From CAVSUZ01 sp963795415 (GTDB lineage Bacteria > Pseudomonadota > Alphaproteobacteria > Acetobacterales > Acetobacteraceae), in contig CAWCHQ010000003.1 in assembly GCA_963795415.1 (NCBI GenBank), forward strand, positions 1,674,001-1,738,000: a stretch of 64,000 bases of DNA. Direction: 5' to 3'. This document shows, piece after piece, positions 19,409 to 27,653 of this stretch. The first letter of the stretch is position 1, and every line of letters starts with the position of its first letter. The notes below the pieces were generated by a model. It was not told where the DNA came from and made no database searches. It worked only from the letters and a program-made list of their open reading frames with translations. The translations under genes were made by a program, and so were the position numbers.

Positions 19409-20530
19409 ATGATGTTCCCGCGCCGCGTTCTGCAAGGCATCGCCGACCTGATCCTGCCGGTGGCGTTCCTCGGCTCCATCGGGCTCGTGCTCGCGCGCAC
19501 GGATTGGCAAGGGCACTCGGACCTGGTGGAGCGGCTGGAAGACCGCAAGCCGGCGCCGATGCCCGCCGCGCCACGATCGCTGTCGCAAGCGTACCATTAC
19601 ATGGCTGAGTTCAGCCACTTTCTCGACGACCACTACGGCTTGCGCGAAGCCGCCATCAGACTGCGCGCGCGCCTTGGCTTTTGGCTGCTGGGCGACACGT
19701 TCAACAACGATGTCAGCGTCGGCCAGCGCGGCTGGCTGTTCCTCACTGGACAAGGCGAGCTGCCCGACACGCTGCGCGCCGATCCGCTGTCGCCGCGCGC
19801 CCTGGCGGCGTTGGCCCAATCGATCGAGGAGCGGCGGGCCTGGCTCGCGGCGCGCGGCATCCGCTATCTGTTCGTCCTCGCGCCGGACAAGCGCACCATC
19901 TATCCTGAGAACCTGCCGCGCTATCAGAAAAGGCCGGGGCCGACGCGGCGCGAGCAGCTCGACGAGATCATGGCCGGGCAGAGTGCGTTCCTGGATCTGA
20001 CCCAGGTCATGCGGGACGAAAAGGCGATGCGCCAAGTCTATTACCGCTGGGACACGCACTGGAACCGGTATGGCGCCTATCAGGGCTACCGCGCGGTGAT
20101 GCTGCACCTGGGATCGCCGCCCGCGCCAGAGTATCTGGGTCACGCGCCAGATGCCGAGAACCACGAGGGCGATCTGGGCCGGCTGTCCGGCCTTACCCTG
20201 ACCGAGTCCGATCAGAGGCCGACCGCGCCGTGCGCGGTGCATGTGCCGCCGCCCGCGGTATCCTTCCAACCCGACGCGACGCTCACCGGCGATTATGGCT
20301 TCAAGGCGGGGCCGACGACCTGCGCCGAGGGCACCGGGCGGCTGCTGATGTTCCACAACTCTTTTGGCGACATGTGGACGCCCTGGCTGTCCACTCAGTT
20401 CGCGCGCGCGGTCTATGTCTGGCGCATGCCTTCGTTGGACGATATCAGGCGCATGGTCGAGGCCGTGCATCCGACCGTGGTGATCGAGGAGCGGGTGGAG
20501 CGGTTCTTGCAGCTACCGGTTCGACGCTGA
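19409..20530 (+). CDS. AlgX/AlgJ-like SGNH-type O-acetyltransferase
   Basis: The 373-residue protein has one N-terminal membrane anchor (LILPVAFLGSIGLVLAR) and a periplasmic SGNH-like domain. RGWLFLTGQGELPDTLR, IRYLFVLAPDKRTIYPENLP and YYRWDTHWNRYGAYQGYRA match the AlgX/AlgJ acetyltransferase family, the last holding the catalytic Asp-x-His. LLMFHNSFGDMWTPWLS carries the likely serine block. It is expected to take acetyl groups delivered by the MBOAT protein and put them on an exported glycan. Both genes are intact and tightly spaced, so they probably form one operon. Confidence 0.88.
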   Translation: MMFPRRVLQGIADLILPVAFLGSIGLVLARTDWQGHSDLVERLEDRKPAPMPAAPRSLSQAYHYMAEFSHFLDDHYGLREAAIRLRARLGFWLLGDTFNNDVSVGQRGWLFLTGQGELPDTLRADPLSPRALAALAQSIEERRAWLAARGIRYLFVLAPDKRTIYPENLPRYQKRPGPTRREQLDEIMAGQSAFLDLTQVMRDEKAMRQVYYRWDTHWNRYGAYQGYRAVMLHLGSPPAPEYLGHAPDAENHEGDLGRLSGLTLTESDQRPTAPCAVHVPPPAVSFQPDATLTGDYGFKAGPTTCAEGTGRLLMFHNSFGDMWTPWLSTQFARAVYVWRMPSLDDIRRMVEAVHPTVVIEERVERFLQLPVRR

Positions 20531-20542
20531 GAGGAGTCCGCC

Positions 20543-21256
20543 ATGCCCCGGAGCCAGCCCGTCGCCATCGTTTTCGACACCTTCGGCACGGTGGTCGATT
20601 GGCGCGGCAGCCTAATCGCGGAGCTGGCCGCCTTCGGCAGGGAGAGAGGGATCGGCGCCGATTGGGTTGGCCTCGTGGATGCCTGGCGCGCCGCGTACCA
20701 GCCCTCGATGAACCGGGTGCGCGCCGGCGAGATTCCGTGGACCAAGCTCGACGACCTGCACCGCGCCTCGCTGGACCGGCTGAGCGAGGAGTTCGGGATC
20801 ACCGGCCTGTCCGAGGAGGACCGCCGGCACATCAACCGGGGCTGGCACCGCTTGAGCCCCTGGCCTGATTCGGTGCCGGGCCTGACACGGCTGAAGCAGC
20901 GCTTCATCATCGGCCCGCTGTCCAATGGCAACGTCTCGCTGCTGACGAACATGGCCAAGCACGCCGAATTGCCCTGGGACATGGTGTTCGGCTCCGACCT
21001 GTTCGGCCATTACAAGCCGGACCCGGAGACCTATCTCGGGGTGTGCCGGCTGCTTGACCTCGCACCGAACCAGGTGATGATGGCCGCGGCCCATAACGGC
21101 GACCTGGCGGCGGCGCGCGCATGCGGGCTCCTGACCGCTTTCTTCCCGCGCCCGGCGGAGTACGGCCCTCACCAGTCGCGAGACTTCAAGGCCGACGCGG
21201 ACTGGGACGTGGTCGCGTCCGATATCGAGAACATGGCGGGGATTCTCGGGGCGTAA
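20543..21256 (+). CDS. Haloacid dehalogenase, type II
   Basis: The 237-residue HAD protein has the L-2-haloacid dehalogenase pattern: FDTFGTVVDWRGSLIAEL, whose first Asp is the nucleophile, IIGPLSNGNVSLLTNMAKHA for motif II, and FGHYKPDPETYLGV with the motif III lysine. MAAAHNGDLAAARACGLLTA replaces the phosphatase-type DxxD by the dehalogenase AAHNxDL form. Members hydrolyse short 2-haloalkanoates to 2-hydroxyacids, and many act on unknown substrates. It follows the AlgX-like gene by 12 bp and may be co-transcribed without a functional link. Confidence 0.9.
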   Translation: MPRSQPVAIVFDTFGTVVDWRGSLIAELAAFGRERGIGADWVGLVDAWRAAYQPSMNRVRAGEIPWTKLDDLHRASLDRLSEEFGITGLSEEDRRHINRGWHRLSPWPDSVPGLTRLKQRFIIGPLSNGNVSLLTNMAKHAELPWDMVFGSDLFGHYKPDPETYLGVCRLLDLAPNQVMMAAAHNGDLAAARACGLLTAFFPRPAEYGPHQSRDFKADADWDVVASDIENMAGILGA

Positions 21257-21331
21257 GCCCTCTCCTGGATTAGGCCCGCGCCCGCGAGCGGTGTGGTTCC
21301 GTCCGCGTGAAGCGGCGGCCCTGGCCCGCCG

Positions 21332-21526
21332 CTACTGTGCCCGAGCCCGCGCCACCGCCTCGGATTGCGCGCGGGCGTGGTTCATGCCTTGGGCGATGGC
21401 CTCGAGGTCGCGTTGCACCTGCCGCTGCCGCCAAGCGGCACTCTCCTCCGGAGAGTCCGGGCGGGCCGTCATGGACGTGCAGCTCGCCAAGCCTAAAAGG
21501 GCTAGAACAACCGTAATGCGTCTCAT
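21332..21526 (-). CDS. Small lipoprotein
   Basis: A 64-residue protein with a lipoprotein signal (RITVVLALLGLASC, lipobox LASC, lipidated Cys near residue 16). A short charged helical tail, WRQRQVQRDLEAIAQGMNHA, follows. It is convergent with the dehalogenase gene. No function can be assigned; small alphaproteobacterial lipoproteins of this shape are common. Confidence 0.6.
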   Translation of the reverse strand: MRRITVVLALLGLASCTSMTARPDSPEESAAWRQRQVQRDLEAIAQGMNHARAQSEAVARARAQ

Positions 21527-21712
21527 TTGGGTCCGGCCCCGGTCACGCCTCGCTTAGCGCGATCCTACGGGTCGCGCGGCGCCACGCCAAGCCACTTCCG
21601 CAACCCACCCGGGGGCTTGCTGGACCTGGAGGGCTACCCGACGGTAGGATGGCTCAACCCGATCGCGGGGGAGTGAAATGTCGCGCGGGCGCGCGCGCAG
21701 CCAGGAGCGGTC

Positions 21713-22585
21713 ATGCCCAGCCTGAACTATGTCTCGCCGACGACGGTCAACGAGGCCGTCTCCCTGCTGGCCGAGGCGTCCGGCCTTGCCAAGGTGCTGT
21801 CCGGCGGCACCGATCTTCTGGTTCAGCTCCGTTCGGGGCGGGTCAAGCCCGAGCTGATCGTCGACACGAAGCGCTTGCCCGGCATCATCGGCATCCGCGA
21901 GGAGAATGGCGGCTTTGTCATCGGCGCCGCGACACCTGGCGCGATGCTGGAGGCTCACGAGGGGCTGCGGCGCGCCTATCCGGGCGTGGTCGAGGCCATG
22001 GACCTGATCGGCTCGCAGCAAATCCAAGGCCGCGCCTCCCTTGCGGGCAATCTCTGCAATGCCTCGCCGGCAGCCGACAGCGTCCCGGCGATGATCGCGG
22101 CCGGCGTGATCGCGATAGTTGTCGGCCCCGATGGGCGGCGAGAGGTGCCGGTGGAGCAAATCCCCACGGGGCCGGGCCGCACCTCGCTCGCCCGGGGCGA
22201 GCTGATCCTGGAGTTCCGCTTGGCACCCCGCCCTGCCCGCGCGTCCGACGCCTATCTCCGCTTCATCCCGCGCACCGAGATGGACATTGCCGTGGTGGGC
22301 TGCGGGGTCAGCGTGACGCTGAACGCCCAGGGCGTCTGCACGGCCGCGCGGGTCAGCCTGGGCGCCGTTGCGCCAGTGCCGCTGCTGGTCCCCGCCGCCG
22401 CGGAGGCGCTGATCGGCTCGCGCCTGGACGACGCGGCCTTGGCCAGGCTGGACGCGGCGGCGCAGGCCGCCTGCCGGCCGATCACCGACAAGCGCGGCAC
22501 CATCGAGTACCGCACCAAGATCGCGGGCGTTCTGGCCCGACGCACTGCCGCCATCGCATTCGACCGCGCCCAGGAGCGCGGGTAA
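21713..22585 (+). CDS. Molybdenum hydroxylase FAD-binding (medium) subunit
   Basis: The 290-residue protein is the FAD-binding subunit of a xanthine-oxidase-family enzyme. AKVLSGGTDLLVQLRSGRVK matches the FAD motif, and QIQGRASLAGNLCNASPAAD matches the second FAD-contact motif (I/Q-R-x-x-A-T/SLAGN). It moves electrons from the 2Fe-2S subunit to the acceptor. AGGAG precedes the ATG. It is the first gene of an operon with the iron-sulfur, molybdopterin and MoaD-like genes. Confidence 0.93.
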   Translation: MPSLNYVSPTTVNEAVSLLAEASGLAKVLSGGTDLLVQLRSGRVKPELIVDTKRLPGIIGIREENGGFVIGAATPGAMLEAHEGLRRAYPGVVEAMDLIGSQQIQGRASLAGNLCNASPAADSVPAMIAAGVIAIVVGPDGRREVPVEQIPTGPGRTSLARGELILEFRLAPRPARASDAYLRFIPRTEMDIAVVGCGVSVTLNAQGVCTAARVSLGAVAPVPLLVPAAAEALIGSRLDDAALARLDAAAQAACRPITDKRGTIEYRTKIAGVLARRTAAIAFDRAQERG

Positions 22586-22592
22586 GGATCTC

Positions 22593-23080
22593 ATGAGCAA
22601 GCATCACGTCACCACCACGATCAACGGCGAGCCGGTCGAGTTCCTGTGCGAGGCGCAGGAGACGATGCTGGACGTGCTGCGCAACACGCTGAACCTGACC
22701 GGCAGCAAGGAAGGCTGCGCCTCGGGCGATTGCGGGGCGTGCAGCGTCATCTGCGACGGCGCGCTGGTCTGTTCCTGCCTGATGCTGGGCGTGGAGGCCG
22801 AGGGGCGCGCGATCACCACGGTGGAGGGCATCGCCGATGGCGACGAGCTGCATCCGGTGCAGCGCAAGTTCCTGGAGCACGCGGCCTTGCAGTGCGGGTT
22901 CTGCACGCCCGGCCTGATCGTCGCCTCCAAGGCGCTGCTGGACGAGAATCCGAACCCGACCGAGGAGGAGGCCCGGGTACCTGGCTCGCCGGCAATCTCT
23001 GCCGCTGCACGGGCTACGACAAGATCCTGGCGGCCGTGATGGATGCCGCCGCCGAGATGCGCGGGGAGACGAGGGCATGA
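22593..23080 (+). pseudogene. Molybdenum hydroxylase 2Fe-2S (small) subunit, with internal frameshift
   Basis: The first frame holds the plant-type 2Fe-2S cluster GCASGDCGACSV with ICDGALVCSC and the second-cluster CGFCTPG. At about 22976-22981 (GGTACC) the frame must shift to continue as TWLAGNLCRCTGYDKI, which provides the remaining CxC cysteines of the second cluster, and to end at the stop at 23080. As written the first frame ends in unrelated residues at 23039. The stop of the shifted frame overlaps the large-subunit ATG as ATGA, the normal operon junction, so the uninterrupted gene is clearly the ancestral form. An assembly error is as likely as a true mutation because both partners are intact. 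Confidence 0.85.
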
Positions 23081-25356
23081 ACTACATCGTCAACAAGCCG
23101 GAACTGAAGGTTGTCGGCACCCGCCCGGTGCGGCCGGACGGCGTGGACAAGGTCACGGGCCGTGCCCAGTTCGGCGCCGACATGGCGCTGCCGGGGATGC
23201 TGTGGGCGAAGGTGAAGCGCAGCCCGCACGCGCACGCGCGGATCGTGTCGATCGACGTCTCTAAGGCGCTGAAGCTGCCCGGCGTGCGCGCCGTGGTGAC
23301 GGCGGCCGATTTCCCCGACATTCCTTCCGAGGAAGCGTTCGTCGGCGAGGGGCCAATGAACTTCCGCGACCTGTCGCGCAACTGCCTGGCCCGCGACAAG
23401 GTGCTGTACGAGGGGCATGCCGTGGCCGCCGTGGCTGCGATTTCGCAGACGGTCGCCGATGCGGCGCTCGACCTCATCGAGGTCGAGTACGAGGTGCTGC
23501 CGCATGTGATCGATGTCGAGGCGGCGATGCGCCCGGACGCGCCGGTGCTGCACGACGACCTGTTCACCCAGGGGCTGGCGGAGAAACCCACGAAGCCGTC
23601 CAACATCGCCAAGCGGGTCGCCTTCAAGAAGGGCGACATCGAGGCGGGTTTCCGCGAGGCGGAGATCGTCGTTGAGGGCCGCTACACCACCCAGCCGGTG
23701 CATCAGGCCTATATCGAGCCGCATGCTTGTGTGGTCAGCGTCGCCGCCGACGGCCAGGCGCAGATCTATAGCTCGAGCCAGGGCCAGTTCATGGTCCGCG
23801 CTTACTGCGCCAAGCTGCTCGGCTGGGATCTGTCCAACATCCGCGCGGTGCCGCTCGAGATTGGCGGCGGGTTCGGCGGCAAGACGCTGGTCTATCTGGA
23901 GCCTGTGGCGCTGGCGTTGTCGAAGAGATCCGGCCGTCCGGTGAAGATGGTGATGACGCGCGAAGAGGTGTTCCGCGCGACCGGCCCAACCTCGGGGGGT
24001 GTAATCGAGGTCAAGATCGGCGCCAAGCGCGACGGCAGCATCGTCGCCGCGCAGCAGGTGCTGAAGTACCAGGCGGGCGCCTTCCCCGGCTCGCCGATCG
24101 GGCCGGGCTGCATGTGCGGCTTCGCGATGTATGACCTGCCGAACGTCGATGTCGTGGGGTACGATGTCGTCTCCAACCGCCCGAAGGTGGCGGCGTACCG
24201 GGCGCCGGGGGCGCCGCTCTCGTCCTGGGCGGTGGAAAGCGCGCTGGACGAGTTGGCGGGCGAGCTGGGGATCGACCCGATCGCGCTACGCGAGAAGAAC
24301 GCGGCGCGCGACGGCAGCAAGACCCATTACGGGCCGAGCTTCCGCGACATCGGCTTCGTCGAGACGCTCGCGGCGGCGAAGAACCATCCGCACTACCGCG
24401 CCCCGCTCGGCCCCAACCAGGGGCGGGGCGTGGGCTGCGGGTTCTGGTTCAACATCGGCGGCGAGTCCTCGGGCGCCGTCCACATCAACGAGGATGGCAC
24501 GGCGAGCGTGGTGTCGGGCAACCCGGATATCGGCGGCTCGCGCGCCTCGATGGCGATGATGGCGGCGGAGGTGCTCGGCATCCCGGTCGAGAAGGTGCGC
24601 CCGATTGTGGGCGACACCAGCTCGATCGGCTTCTCGCACCTGACCGGGGGCTCGCGCGTGACGTTCGCGACCGGGATGGCGGTGACGCAGGCGGCCGAGC
24701 GCGTGGTCGAGCAGCTCAAGTCCCGCGCCGCGCAAATCTGGGAAATCCCGGTCGAGGCGGTGGAGTGGCGTGACGGCGCGGCCTATCCGGCCGGGTCGAA
24801 TGCCGGTGGGTTCGAGCCGCTGACGCTCGCGCAGATCGCCGAGAAGGCGGCGCGGACCGGCGGGCCGATCAGTTCGGAGGTGTCGCTGAACGCGCAAGGC
24901 GCGGGCCCTGGCTTCGGCGCGCATATCTGTGACGTGGAGGTCGATCCGGAAACCGGGCGCACCACGATCCTGCGCTACACGGCGGTGCAGGATGTCGGCA
25001 AGGCGATCCACCCGTCCTATGTCGAGGGGCAGATCCAGGGGGGCGCGGCGCAGGGCATCGGCTGGGCGCTGAACGAGGAGTACGTGTACGATGCCCAGGG
25101 GCGGCTCGAGAATCCGGGTTTCCTGGACTATCGCGTGCCCGTCGCCTCCGATCTGCCGCGCATCGAGGCGGTGATGGTCGAGGTGCCGAACCCGCGCCAT
25201 CCGTTCGGGGCACGCGGTGTGGGTGAGGTGCCGATCATCCCGCCGATGGCGGCGGTCGGCAACGCGATCCGCGCCGCGACCGGCATCCGGATGCACGATC
25301 TGCCGATGTCGCCGCCCAGGATGCGCGCGGCGTTGGACGCCGCCAAGGCGTCCTGA
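23077..25356 (+). CDS. Molybdenum hydroxylase molybdopterin-binding (large) subunit
   Basis: A 759-residue xanthine-dehydrogenase-family catalytic subunit that binds the Mo-cytosine dinucleotide. PDGVDKVTGRAQFGADMALP and LEIGGGFGGKTLVYLEP (moco-binding loop) are present, and FGARGVGEVPIIPPMAAVGNA carries the catalytic GxGE glutamate. The active-site loop reads VAAYRAPGAPLSSW rather than the AYxCSFR of form I CO dehydrogenase, so this is not a CO dehydrogenase. Such YRAPGAP loops occur in other hydroxylases acting on aromatic or heterocyclic substrates. The substrate cannot be fixed from sequence. Confidence 0.92.
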   Translation: MNYIVNKPELKVVGTRPVRPDGVDKVTGRAQFGADMALPGMLWAKVKRSPHAHARIVSIDVSKALKLPGVRAVVTAADFPDIPSEEAFVGEGPMNFRDLSRNCLARDKVLYEGHAVAAVAAISQTVADAALDLIEVEYEVLPHVIDVEAAMRPDAPVLHDDLFTQGLAEKPTKPSNIAKRVAFKKGDIEAGFREAEIVVEGRYTTQPVHQAYIEPHACVVSVAADGQAQIYSSSQGQFMVRAYCAKLLGWDLSNIRAVPLEIGGGFGGKTLVYLEPVALALSKRSGRPVKMVMTREEVFRATGPTSGGVIEVKIGAKRDGSIVAAQQVLKYQAGAFPGSPIGPGCMCGFAMYDLPNVDVVGYDVVSNRPKVAAYRAPGAPLSSWAVESALDELAGELGIDPIALREKNAARDGSKTHYGPSFRDIGFVETLAAAKNHPHYRAPLGPNQGRGVGCGFWFNIGGESSGAVHINEDGTASVVSGNPDIGGSRASMAMMAAEVLGIPVEKVRPIVGDTSSIGFSHLTGGSRVTFATGMAVTQAAERVVEQLKSRAAQIWEIPVEAVEWRDGAAYPAGSNAGGFEPLTLAQIAEKAARTGGPISSEVSLNAQGAGPGFGAHICDVEVDPETGRTTILRYTAVQDVGKAIHPSYVEGQIQGGAAQGIGWALNEEYVYDAQGRLENPGFLDYRVPVASDLPRIEAVMVEVPNPRHPFGARGVGEVPIIPPMAAVGNAIRAATGIRMHDLPMSPPRMRAALDAAKAS

Positions 25357-25366
25357 CGATCGCGGG

Positions 25367-25615
25367 ATGCCGCGCGTCGTCCTCTCGGGCTCGTCGTGCC
25401 ACGCCCTGACCGGCGGGCGGGACGAGCTTGAGGTGTCGGCGCGCACGTTCCGCGCCCTGGTCCGGGAGCTGGACGAGCGGTTTCCCGGCCTGGGCACGCA
25501 GGTCGAGGAAGGCATGGCGATTGCCATCGACGGCGTGATCTATCAAGACGCGTACGGCGCGCGGCTGGAGGAGGGAAGCGAGATCTACCTGATCCCGAAG
25601 ATCGCGGGCGGGTAA
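25367..25615 (+). CDS. MoaD/ThiS-like ubiquitin-fold protein
   Basis: The 82-residue beta-grasp protein ends in ...LIPKIAGG, with the terminal Gly-Gly that is adenylated or thiocarboxylated in MoaD and ThiS. EGMAIAIDGVIYQDAYGARL and EEGSEIYLIPKIAGG match the MoaD core. MoaD donates sulfur to molybdopterin. Ten bases downstream of the molybdopterin-binding subunit, it may supply a dedicated sulfur carrier or chaperone-like role for this enzyme, which is inference. A separate housekeeping MoaD would be expected elsewhere. Confidence 0.8.
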   Translation: MPRVVLSGSSCHALTGGRDELEVSARTFRALVRELDERFPGLGTQVEEGMAIAIDGVIYQDAYGARLEEGSEIYLIPKIAGG

Positions 25616-25662
25616 GGGCGCGGGTTGCGGCGTGGCGGTCCGGCGGCTATACCCCCGGCCAG

Positions 25663-25734
25663 GCCGACGTAGCTCAGGGGTAGAGCAACTGATTCGTAAT
25701 CAGTAGGCCCTCGGTTCAAATCCGAGCGTCGGCA
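25663..25734 (+). tRNA. tRNA-Thr (anticodon CGT)
   Basis: The acceptor stem GCCGACG (25663-25669) pairs with CGTCGGC (25727-25733), with discriminator A at 25734. The anticodon stem ACTGA/TCAGT encloses the loop TTCGTAA, giving anticodon CGT at 25695-25697, which reads ACG (Thr). The T arm has GGTTCAAATCC. CCA is not encoded. It marks the edge between intact backbone and the decayed region to the right. Confidence 0.96.
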
Positions 25735-25955
25735 TCGTTCAAAATCAAGAGCTTAGATACAGCCTGTTCATTGCTCCGCCGGCCCAAACCCGCTGCGGGG
25801 CTTCACTGGGGCTTCAAAGTCGGCGCGACATCCCGAAACGATTGCCTCCCATCCATGGCAATGCCTGACCCCGGCGTGAGGCGCCCCTGACCCAACCAGC
25901 CCCTGCCTCGCCCGCCACCGCACCGGGTGCCCCGACCGAGGCGCTCGCCGGCCTG

Positions 25956-26654
25956 GTGGAGCGGGTCACGTTCCACAACGCCGAGACCGGCTTCTGCGTG
26001 CTGCGGGTGAAGGCGCGCGGCCAGCGCGACCTCGCGACCGTGGTGGGCCACGCCGCCAGCATCAGCGCCGGCGAGTGGGTGCAGATGAGCGGGACGTGGG
26101 TCAACGACCGCACCCACGGCCTCCAGTTCAAGGCCGCGTTCCTCAAGGCAACCCCGCCCACCACACTGGAGGGCATCGAGAAGTATCTGGGCTCCGGGAT
26201 GATCCGCGGCATCGGCCCGGTCTACGCCAAGAAGCTGGTGCGGGCGTTCGGCGAGGCGGTGTTCGAGCTGATCGAGCAGGAGCCGGCCCGCTTGCGCGAG
26301 GTCACCGGCATCGGCCCCAAGCGCGCCAGCCGCATCGTCGCCGGCTGGGCCGAGCAGAAGGTGATCCGCGAGATCATGCTGTTCCTGCACACCCATGGGG
26401 TCGGCACCTCGCGGGCGGTGCGCATCTATAAGACCTATGGCCAGGACGCGGTGCGGGTGATCAGCGAGAACCCCTACCGGCTGGCGCGCGACATCCGCGG
26501 CATCGGCTTCCTCACTGCCGACAAGGTCGCGGAGCGGCTCGGCATCGCGAGGACGGCGATGATCCGGTGCGCCCCGGCGTCTCCTTTGCGCTCGCCGAGG
26601 CGATGGACGAGGGGCACTGCGGGCTGCCGGTGGACGAGCTGACCAGCCGGCAGT
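25956..26654 (+). pseudogene. recD2: RecD2-like helicase, N-terminal fragment (frameshifted and truncated)
   Basis: The N-terminal part of an SF1B RecD2-type DNA helicase: OB-like VTFHNAETGFCVLRV, then helix-hairpin-helix-like GIEKYLGSGMIRGIGPVYAK and VTGIGPKRASRIVAGW. The first in-frame start codon is GTG at 25956. The true start may be an upstream CTG at 25887, since the frame is open there. Near 26568 one G appears lost: AMIR should continue as the next frame, with GVSFALAEAMDEGHCGLPVD. After PVDELTS (~26654) similarity stops. The ATPase motifs (about 450 residues) are absent, so this is dead. The sequence just after the break reads, on the minus strand, VPKLVWRVKLVAELPAG, possibly the 5' tip of a transposase. 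Confidence 0.8.
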
Positions 26655-26827
26655 TCTGCCACCAGCTTCACCCGCCACACCAGCTTTGGCACCGGCTCAC
26701 CCTCGTCCCCTGAGCCCAAAACATACCCAACCAGGAACAAACCCCCACAGGTTTGAATGCTCTCCGTTCGGATGGTGCGGCAGTGGCGCCTTGAAAGTTG
26801 CCGCGCCTGTTCCCTTTTACCATCCAC

Positions 26828-27265
26828 ATGGATGGTAAGTCGATGGCCGGCAACGTGCACGAGCTGCGGCCCAGGGCCAGCGGTGACACTGAGAAGATCA
26901 CGATCAATCTGGGTTACGTGGATCTCGGCCATATCGATCTCCTGGTGCAGGACGGCTTCTACTCGAACCGCACCGACTTCATCCGCACCGCGATCCGCAA
27001 TCAGGTCGAACGCCATGCCGAGGCGGCCAAGCAGTCGATGCTCCGAAAGAGCCTCGACCTGGGCCTCCGCCACTACAGCCGCGACGATCTTGAAGCGGCG
27101 CGTGCCGCCGGGCAGATGCTCCGGATCAACGTGCTGGGGCTGGCCAGCATCGCCCGGGACGTAACACCCGAACTCGCCCGCACGACAATCGCATCGGTCA
27201 CCGTGTTGGGCGCCCTCCAGGCCAGTCCAGAGGTGAAGGCGGCGTTGGCCGACCGGATGCGATAG
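26828..27265 (+). CDS. CopG-like ribbon-helix-helix protein
   Basis: A 145-residue protein starting at ATG 26828. Residues ~18-60 form a ribbon-helix-helix domain: EKITINLGYVDLGHIDLLVQ for the beta strand and first helix, GFYSNRTDFIRTAIRNQVER for the second. The C-terminal half is helical and not recognised (ARAAGQMLRINVLGLASIAR). Proteins of this pair type bind DNA operators. It lies 120 bp upstream of the PHB-depolymerase-like gene on the same strand, so it may regulate that gene. This is inferred from proximity. Confidence 0.75.
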   Translation: MDGKSMAGNVHELRPRASGDTEKITINLGYVDLGHIDLLVQDGFYSNRTDFIRTAIRNQVERHAEAAKQSMLRKSLDLGLRHYSRDDLEAARAAGQMLRINVLGLASIARDVTPELARTTIASVTVLGALQASPEVKAALADRMR

Positions 27266-27386
27266 GCAGCCGCAGCTCGCCCTGCCGTCCTGTACTGGCC
27301 AGTGCGGCCCGCCAACAACTCTCAACCGGACGCGGATCAAGCCGTCCTCGTGGGGACGCCTGAGCTGTGCCCGAGCACAGAAAGCG

Positions 27387-27641
27387 ATGGACATGAACGC
27401 CCTGCCGCTCCCCGACATGCTCGAGGCAACCCGCCTCACCCGCGCCGGCCGGCTTGCCGAAGCCATGGCGCTGCTGCGACGTTTGCCCCAGGGCGAGACG
27501 GCGTCGAACCCGTCGCCCAGCGCCAAGCGCAACCCCGCAGGCGGATCTGCCGGGCGCCAGCCGCGCGTCATCGACATCGAGCCCGAGGCGGGGCAACCAC
27601 CTTCACCGGTATGGAAGACATGCGGCGCCACTGCCCGGTGA
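27387..27641 (+). pseudogene. N-terminal leader of PHB-depolymerase-like esterase, cut by stop codon
   Basis: An 84-residue frame beginning MDMNALPLPDMLEATRLTRA, a typical amphipathic N terminus of poly(3-hydroxybutyrate) depolymerase-like esterases, followed by a low-complexity linker. It ends at TGA 27639-27641. The catalytic domain then starts in the same frame 12 bases later, so one gene has probably been split by a nonsense change or by two compensating indels in the linker. Confidence 0.65.
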
Positions 27642-27653
27642 TTCCCCGGCGGA

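Noticed and set aside
21713..25356. Calling the molybdenum hydroxylase operon carbon monoxide dehydrogenase
   Set aside because: The large subunit has AYRAPGAP instead of the CO dehydrogenase form I active-site loop, so only the general family is supported.
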